Source: an archaeon (GTDB lineage: Archaea; Thermoproteota; Nitrososphaeria; Nitrososphaerales; JACAEJ01). From it: a stretch of DNA of 19,999 nt. Below are positions 16,121 through 19,999 of this stretch, in pieces. The notes beneath the pieces were generated by a model. The model was not told the origin of the DNA. It ran no database searches and worked only from the letters and a program-made list of their open reading frames with translations. The stretch covers positions 1-19,999 of the forward strand of contig JACGUK010000023.1 in assembly GCA_024256265.1 (NCBI GenBank), written 5' to 3'. The translations under genes were made by a program, and so were the position numbers. Numbering within the stretch: position 1 is the stretch's first letter; the number at the start of each line of letters is the position of its first letter.

Positions 16121-17205
16121 ATGGTTTGGGACGGTTTTGCTCAAAGGACTGTAAGATGGGAAGAAGAAGCGATTATGTTGATAGACCAAAGGAAGTTGCC
16201 AAACAAGCTAATCTTCATAAAATGTAACAATCATCATCAAGTAGTAGATGCCATTAAGAACATGAGCATAAGAGGAGCTCCCGCCATTGGAGCAATAGCA
16301 GGCATGTCCCTTGCATTGATAGCCCGTAAATCTAAGGCTAAGACGAAAAAAGACCTGATCAAAGAGCTTGAATTTGCAGCAAAGGATCTAAAGGCTACAC
16401 GCCCAACAGGCATGAACTTGTTTTGGGCTATTCAAAGAGTCATGAATAAAGCATACTCTAGTGAAGGGAGGATAGAAGATATCGTTGAAGCAATTAAGAA
16501 GGAGGCTATTCTCATTACAGAAGAGGATGTAGAAATAAACCATGCTATAGGAAAGAATGGTGCTAAAATTCTTGAAGATGGAGATGTAGTGCTAACCCAC
16601 TGTAAATGGTCTAGTTTTCACTAGGTCAGCAGAATGCGGGAGCACTGGCAACAGTCGGCTATGGCACAGCTCTAGGGGTAGTAAGGGCAGCAATAGAGCA
16701 GGGAAAATGCATAAGAGTAATAGCCACAGAGACTAGACCTGCACTTCAAGGGGCAAGGCTGACATGCTTTGAACTCAAAAATGATGATATTCCTGTTACT
16801 TTGATAGTAGATTCTATGGTGGGTTATGTAATGCAAAAAGGATTGGTGAATAAAGTCATAGTAGGCGCTGATAGGGTAACAAAGCTTGGTCATACGTTCA
16901 ACAAGATAGGAACTTATCAGATGGCAGTTCTAGCTCAAAGGCATAATGTACCATTTTATGTTGCTGCACCTAAATCAACTTTCGATGTTAATACTAGATA
17001 CGAGGATGTAATAATTGAGGAGAGGAGCTTAGATGAAATGGTTATGATAAATAGGAAAAGAATAGCACCTAAAGGAATAAATGTATTGAATCCTGCCTTT
17101 GACATGACTCCACCAGAGCTGATAACTGGAATAATAACAGAAAAAGGATTATTATTACATCCGTTTGAAGAATCGATCAAGAAACTTCTCATAAATCATG
17201 GTTAA
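16121..17205 (+). CDS. mtnA: MtnA, methylthioribose-1-phosphate isomerase, interrupted by a BHB intron
   Basis: Two frames, 16121-16605 and 16635-17205, join into one 351-residue protein when the 29-nt insertion 16606-16634 is removed. The product is an MtnA/eIF2B-like isomerase acting in methionine salvage: RTVRWEEEAIMLIDQRKLP at the start, MSIRGAPAIGAIAG, RPTGMNLFWAI, catalytic C161 in THCNAGALAT and catalytic D241 in VGADRV, then NKIGTYQMA. The junction falls inside the codon for N162, right after the catalytic Cys. Unspliced mRNA would stop at TAG 16622-16624 and give a 167-residue fragment without half the active site. The length equals that of intact relatives. Related ribose-1,5-bisphosphate isomerase activity is an alternative, less supported by the N-terminus. 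Confidence 0.92.
16606..16634 (+). other. Archaeal BHB intron in mtnA mRNA (29 nt)
   Basis: The insert has every part of an endonuclease target. Exon CTGT (16600-16603) pairs with intron GCAG (16629-16632) as the 4-bp central helix, with one wobble. The two 3-nt bulges are AA|A (16604-16606) and AA|T (16633-16635). The inner helix TGGTCTAG (16607-16614)/CTAGGTCA (16621-16628) forms eight pairs including two G-T wobbles, closed by the 6-nt loop TTTTCA. The outer side is weak (CCC 16596-16598 with GGG 16638-16640). The exact cut can slide by two bases without changing the product, but only this register fits the bulges. Confidence 0.9.
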
Positions 17206-17210
17206 GATAG

Positions 17211-17218
17211 TTTAAATT
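17211..17218 (+). promoter_or_regulatory. TATA box of tRNA-Arg
   Basis: TTTAAATT lies 22-29 bp before the tRNA, just after the mtnA stop. This spacing suits an archaeal TATA box. Confidence 0.5.
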
Positions 17219-17270
17219 CGAGAGGTTCAAATTTAGATTGGGCCCGTGGTCTAGCACGGATAAGACGCAG

Positions 17271-17284
17271 AGTTCATCACGTAA
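17271..17284 (+). other. tRNA-Arg intron 1, non-canonical position 29/30 (14 nt)
   Basis: Exon ACGC pairs with intron ACGT over three of four positions (one C-A mismatch next to the 5' bulge). The bulges are AG|A and AA|G, and the terminal loop is 7 nt. Its layout equals that of the 14-nt intron in tRNA-Lys. Removal restores stem CAGGC/GCCTG. Confidence 0.72.
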
Positions 17285-17292
17285 GCCTTCGG

Positions 17293-17304
17293 TGCTCTGA
17301 AGAG
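17293..17304 (+). other. tRNA-Arg intron 2, canonical position 37/38 (12 nt)
   Basis: Exon CTTC (32-35) pairs perfectly with intron GAAG. The bulges are GG|T and AG|A with a 5-nt loop. The outer helix is the anticodon stem, which needs prior removal of intron 1. Confidence 0.76.
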
Positions 17305-17444
17305 AGCCTGAAATCCGGGGTTCAAATCCCTGCGGGCCCGCTACTTTAAGAATCTCATCTGAATTAGTGCTCTTATAGGGTTAATAACTTAAATAATCTC
17401 TAATGATATTGCTTCATAGCGAAATTTCTTTGAGAAAAAATCTG

Positions 17445-17933
17445 ATGGAGACACTATTAGAGGAATTCAGGTCCTTCAAAAGGCTGGTAATACTTGGCAT
17501 AGGGAACGAGTTCAGAGGAGACGATATGGCTGGAGTCTTGGTCGTTAAAAGGCTTAAGAGAGTTCTAAAGGGCATAGGAAATGTTCTCATTATCAACTGT
17601 GGGACAGCCCCAGAAAACTTCCTATCGAAGGTGAAGGCCTTCAACCCTTCACATGTTTTAGTCATAGATGCTGTAGACTTCAAGGGCGAGCCAGGCTCCA
17701 TAGCTTTGTTCGAAGCCGAAGACGATGCACTAAGCTCTATCTCGACGCATAGACTTCCACTATCTCTGATAAAGGCCTATCTGAAGGGCCTTGGTTTGAG
17801 CATAAATTTCTTTGTGATAGGGATTCAGCCTCAGAATGTTCTTTTAGGAACAAAGATTAGTCCTAGAGTTGAGGAGGCAGTTATGATGGTGACCAAGATG
17901 CTCAAGAAGATCATTAAAGGATCCACTCCTTAG
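17445..17933 (+). CDS. hycI: Hydrogenase maturation protease, HycI family
   Basis: The protein has the protease signature LVILGIGNEFRGDDMAGV at its start, a metal-sensing acidic residue in VLVIDAVDF, and STHRLPLSLIKAYLK followed by FFVIGIQPQN. It removes the C-terminal tail of a [NiFe] large subunit after nickel insertion. I choose ATG 17445 (162 residues) because the family begins only a short helix before the GIGN motif; an in-frame ATG at 17403 would add 14 residues. It lies 138 bp upstream of the hydrogenase subunit genes, its probable substrate source. Confidence 0.9.
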   Translation: METLLEEFRSFKRLVILGIGNEFRGDDMAGVLVVKRLKRVLKGIGNVLIINCGTAPENFLSKVKAFNPSHVLVIDAVDFKGEPGSIALFEAEDDALSSISTHRLPLSLIKAYLKGLGLSINFFVIGIQPQNVLLGTKISPRVEEAVMMVTKMLKKIIKGSTP

Positions 17934-18071
17934 AGACCCTTGATATGTTTTTTGAGGGTAAGTTTGAAAAATTATACACCCTGAAAAATTACAAATAGCA
18001 TATAGACAAAATATATTATATTTAAACTCAATTAGTAAAGTTTAAATTTTTTAACAACAAATATTTTGTTA

Positions 18072-18407
18072 ATGTCAACAAGCGTTCTAAGTACGCCAGT
18101 CATTGTTTTTAGCATAGCGTTAATCGTCTCATGGATAATCTACCACATAGGAAGCAGGATCGCCCCTCACCCTCAAGGTATGAAAGAAAAGTATGAACCT
18201 TATGCATGTGGTCAAGAGCTTCCATCTGAGAAGTTTTCGGTTTTGATAGGTCTGTTCAATTATGCAGTGGTCTTTATGGTCATGGATGTAGTAGCCTTCG
18301 TGTTGATACTTTCCATGGGCTTCCCTTTCATAAGCCCTATCAGGGAAATCTTCCTTTTATATTGCGTGATTCTTTTTGCATCCCTGTTGATCCTTTTAAG
18401 GAGATGA
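18072..18407 (+). CDS. NuoA/complex I chain 3-like membrane subunit
   Basis: The 111-residue protein has three predicted membrane helices (about residues 8-28, 58-82 and 88-109) and the chain 3 landmark YEPYACGQELPSEKFSV between helices 1 and 2, followed by FNYAVVFMVMDVVAFVLIL. In complex I relatives this subunit lies at the membrane interface near the quinone or ion path. ATG 18072 is preferred over TTG 18066. AT-rich TATA-like sequences lie at about 18017-18026. It is the first of four tightly spaced genes. NuoA homologues are absent from simple Ech and Mbh hydrogenases, which makes this complex more complex I-like. Confidence 0.85.
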   Translation: MSTSVLSTPVIVFSIALIVSWIIYHIGSRIAPHPQGMKEKYEPYACGQELPSEKFSVLIGLFNYAVVFMVMDVVAFVLILSMGFPFISPIREIFLLYCVILFASLLILLRR

Positions 18408-18413
18408 AAATAG

Positions 18414-18836
18414 ATGAATTTAGTTAAGTGGGCGAGGTTAAGAAGCCCTTGGCTTCTCCATTTCAATACAGGAGCGTGCAACGCCTGTGACATAGAAGTT
18501 CTGGCCGCTTTGACTCCCAGGTATGATCTTGAGAGGTTTGGCGTGTTATTGAAGGGGAGCCCTAGACATGCAGACGTGCTCGTGGTAACAGGTCCTGTCA
18601 CAAGGCAAGTCAAGGATAGGCTTTTGAGGATATACAACCAGATGCCAGATCCAAAGTTCGTCGTGGCTGTGGGGACCTGCTGCATAAGCGGAGGAGTTTT
18701 TAATGGTTGCTACAACGTCTACCAAGGGTTAGATTCTATCATACCTGTAGATGCTTACGTCTTCGGTTGTCCACCAAAGCCAGAAGCCATCATAAACGGC
18801 GTTGTAGCTCTTCTAAAGAAACTGGAGGCATCCTAG
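18414..18836 (+). CDS. Group 4 [NiFe] hydrogenase small subunit (NuoB-like)
   Basis: The 140-residue protein has the proximal [4Fe-4S] ligands C22 and C25 in TGACNACDIEVLA, C89 in VAVGTCCISGG and C119 in VFGCPPKPEAI. The CNACDIE form is typical of energy-converting hydrogenases (MbhJ/EchC type). It passes electrons to or from the NiFe site in the large subunit. It starts 6 bp after the NuoA-like stop, with AAGGAG at the end of that gene as Shine-Dalgarno, and the next gene starts 1 bp after its own stop. Confidence 0.93.
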   Translation: MNLVKWARLRSPWLLHFNTGACNACDIEVLAALTPRYDLERFGVLLKGSPRHADVLVVTGPVTRQVKDRLLRIYNQMPDPKFVVAVGTCCISGGVFNGCYNVYQGLDSIIPVDAYVFGCPPKPEAIINGVVALLKKLEAS

Positions 18837-18837
18837 C

Positions 18838-19362
18838 ATGGACGAGAACAAGGTCGCTGAAGCCTTGAAGAACAAGTTTGGAGAGAAGATACTGAAGATC
18901 ATGATTCCAAAGAAGGGCGAAGAAATAGCGAAAGATCTAGTCATCCCTGAAATAATGGAGATCAAGGTTTCGAAGAGAAGGGTTTTCGTGGCAGTTCCTG
19001 CTGAAGTCTACAAGGAAGTTATTCGCTATTTGGTCGAGGAGCTGGGATTCAATCATGTGCAAGCTATTACAGGGTTAGATACAAGTAAGTTTATAGAGGT
19101 TATGCCCCACCTTGGACGTGGGATAACGGTTACCGTTAAGACGAGGATTGAAAGGGATAAGCCCGTGTTGAGCACGATAACAGATATGGTGCCAGGAGCC
19201 TCTCTCCATGAGAGGGAGATCCATGACCTTTTAGGAGTGGTCTTTGAGGGTCATCCGAACCTTGATAGGATAATCGTACCCGAGGGTTGGCCTGAAAATG
19301 TGTACCCCTTGAGGAAAGAGTATGCTCCAGAGCAACCCAAGCCATTAAGGGAGGTATCATGA
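18838..19362 (+). CDS. NuoC-like 30-kDa hydrogenase subunit
   Basis: The 174-residue protein belongs to the complex I 30-kDa family. The C-terminal signature GASLHEREIHDLLGVVFEGH, then PEGWPENVYPLRKEY, is clear; the N-terminal half is the usual alpha/beta domain with HVQAITGLD. It braces the large subunit in the peripheral arm and has no cofactor of its own. Its stop overlaps the first of two ATG codons of the large subunit gene, showing tight coupling. Confidence 0.92.
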   Translation: MDENKVAEALKNKFGEKILKIMIPKKGEEIAKDLVIPEIMEIKVSKRRVFVAVPAEVYKEVIRYLVEELGFNHVQAITGLDTSKFIEVMPHLGRGITVTVKTRIERDKPVLSTITDMVPGASLHEREIHDLLGVVFEGHPNLDRIIVPEGWPENVYPLRKEYAPEQPKPLREVS

Positions 19363-19999
19363 TGCAAGAAGAGGAGCTTCAGAGGGCAGAGAAGAAATCT
19401 GCCTATGAACTATTCTTCGACATACCCTTAGGACCACAGCACCCTGCTTTGAAGGAGCCCGCCTTCTTCAAGTTCAAAGTAGAGGGTGAGAGGGTTATAG
19501 GCGTCGATGCCGACGTATCTTATAACCATAGGGGTATAGAGAAGGCCTTAGAATACAGGAACTACATACAGAACATATATCTTATAGAAAGAATATGTGG
19601 CATATGTAACGTCGCTCATACCCTCTGTTATGCCCAAGCGATAGAGCAACTTCATGGAAAAGAAATACCCCCTAGGGCGAGCTACATAAGACTCATGATA
19701 GAGGAACTGGCAAGAATTCACAGCCATGCGTTGTGGCTAGGAGTCGCTGCTCATGAAATAGGTTTCGACACACTCTTCATGTATGTATGGAGGGACAGAG
19801 AGGTTGTCATGGACATCATCGAAATGCTAACTGGGAACAGGGTTACTACAGCTATAAACACTATAGGAGGGGTCAGGAGGGACATAAGTGATGAAGCAAA
19901 GGAAAAGGTCAGGAAAGGCATGAATATCCTTGAAGAGAGAGTAAAGTACTACAGGAAGGTTGCCTTGAACGATCCTACTGTAAACGCTAGGTGTAGTGG
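19362..19999 (+). CDS. Group 4 [NiFe] hydrogenase large subunit (NuoD-like), partial
   Basis: The first 212 codons are present; the right edge cuts the rest. The N-terminal L1 motif ERICGICNVAHT retains both cysteines that bind NiFe in hydrogenases and are lost in NuoD, so this is a true hydrogenase, not a complex I quinone subunit. IPLGPQHPALKEP, VSYNHRGIEKALEYRN and RIHSHALWLG are further family landmarks. Two ATG codons lie in tandem; GGAGGT at 19350-19355 favours the second, 19362. The C-terminal L2 motif and cleavage tail, the substrate of the HycI protease, would lie outside the window. Confidence 0.94.
   Translation, partial: MQEEELQRAEKKSAYELFFDIPLGPQHPALKEPAFFKFKVEGERVIGVDADVSYNHRGIEKALEYRNYIQNIYLIERICGICNVAHTLCYAQAIEQLHGKEIPPRASYIRLMIEELARIHSHALWLGVAAHEIGFDTLFMYVWRDREVVMDIIEMLTGNRVTTAINTIGGVRRDISDEAKEKVRKGMNILEERVKYYRKVALNDPTVNARCS

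Larger units (their letters stand above)
17240..17340 (+). tRNA. tRNA-Arg(UCG) with two micro-introns
   Basis: The acceptor stem is GGGCCCG/CGGGCCC with G73, the D-arm GTCT...AGAC, the variable loop AAATC and the T-arm CGGGG-TTCAAAT-CCCTG. Removing 14 and 12 nt from the 101-nt gene leaves a 75-nt tRNA: exon 1 is 17240-17270, exon 2 is 17285-17292 (GCCTTCGG) and exon 3 is 17305-17340. The mature anticodon arm is CAGGC-CTTCGGA-GCCTG, perfectly paired, anticodon TCG. CCA is not encoded. Without splicing, no anticodon stem matching the rest of the cloverleaf can form. Confidence 0.87.

Noticed and set aside
16121..17205. mtnA as a frameshifted pseudogene or two separate genes
   Set aside because: The 29-nt insert has full BHB geometry and its removal restores the exact catalytic motif and frame, which a random indel would not do. 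Conserved sequence also continues upstream of the second frame's first ATG.
17240..17340. tRNA-Met (CAT) or a long-variable-arm tRNA at this locus
   Set aside because: CAG AG...CTCTG pairing would leave a 16-nt variable arm with no stem, and position 37 would be a pyrimidine. The Arg(UCG) model satisfies all stems.
1..19999. CRISPR array, insertion sequence or rRNA
   Set aside because: No regularly spaced repeats, transposase motifs with terminal repeats, or rRNA-like stretches were seen.

Overview
The window comes from an archaeon, most likely a thermophilic or anaerobic member of the TACK-type lineages; this assignment is inferred from gene content. The clues are archaeal-type HMG-CoA synthase and thiolase, a tRNA-splicing endonuclease subunit, RtcB RNA ligase, bulge-helix-bulge (BHB) introns, a VapBC-like pair, and a group 4 membrane [NiFe] hydrogenase operon. 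Most of the DNA is AT-rich. One secreted-protein gene and its 3' flank are clearly richer in GC.

Layout. Positions 1-1248 (-) hold a tyrosine recombinase that runs off the left edge. It starts just downstream of the 3' end of a tRNA-Lys(UUU) gene (1308-1449, -), the usual arrangement of an element integrated at a tRNA. A tRNA-Asp follows (1775-1849, +), then two small coiled-coil proteins, one with a zinc ribbon. Next on the minus strand are a thiolase and a DUF35/HMG-CoA synthase fusion that overlap by ATGA, a MoaD-like protein, a PIN toxin/antitoxin pair, a zinc-ribbon DUF4342 protein and malic enzyme. On the plus strand come an orphan gene, rtcB, and a Re-citrate-synthase-like enzyme. A 523-bp gap precedes the GC-rich surface protein. 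MobB and EndA lie on the minus strand, divergent from mtnA. A tRNA-Arg(UCG), a hydrogenase maturation protease and the first four subunit genes of a NuoABCD-like [NiFe] hydrogenase close the window; the large subunit is cut by the right edge.

The main discovery is RNA splicing at three loci. The mtnA gene looks broken, but a 29-nt insertion directly after the catalytic Cys codon folds into a BHB element: an 8-bp inner helix, a 4-bp central helix, and AA|A and AA|T bulges. Its removal restores the THCNAGALAT motif and a 351-residue protein. This is a protein-coding archaeal intron. tRNA-Lys and tRNA-Arg each carry two introns, one non-canonical (30/31 and 29/30) and one canonical (37/38). In both, the canonical intron can form its BHB only after the upstream intron is removed, because the anticodon stem is interrupted until then. 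The EndA encoded next to mtnA has lost the catalytic histidine, so it is probably the structural subunit of a heteromeric endonuclease, the enzyme form known to process non-canonical introns. RtcB, the ligase, is also in this window.

Metabolically the genes suggest mevalonate-pathway lipid synthesis, C4/citrate metabolism, methionine salvage, molybdenum or tungsten cofactor synthesis, and H2-linked membrane energy conservation.
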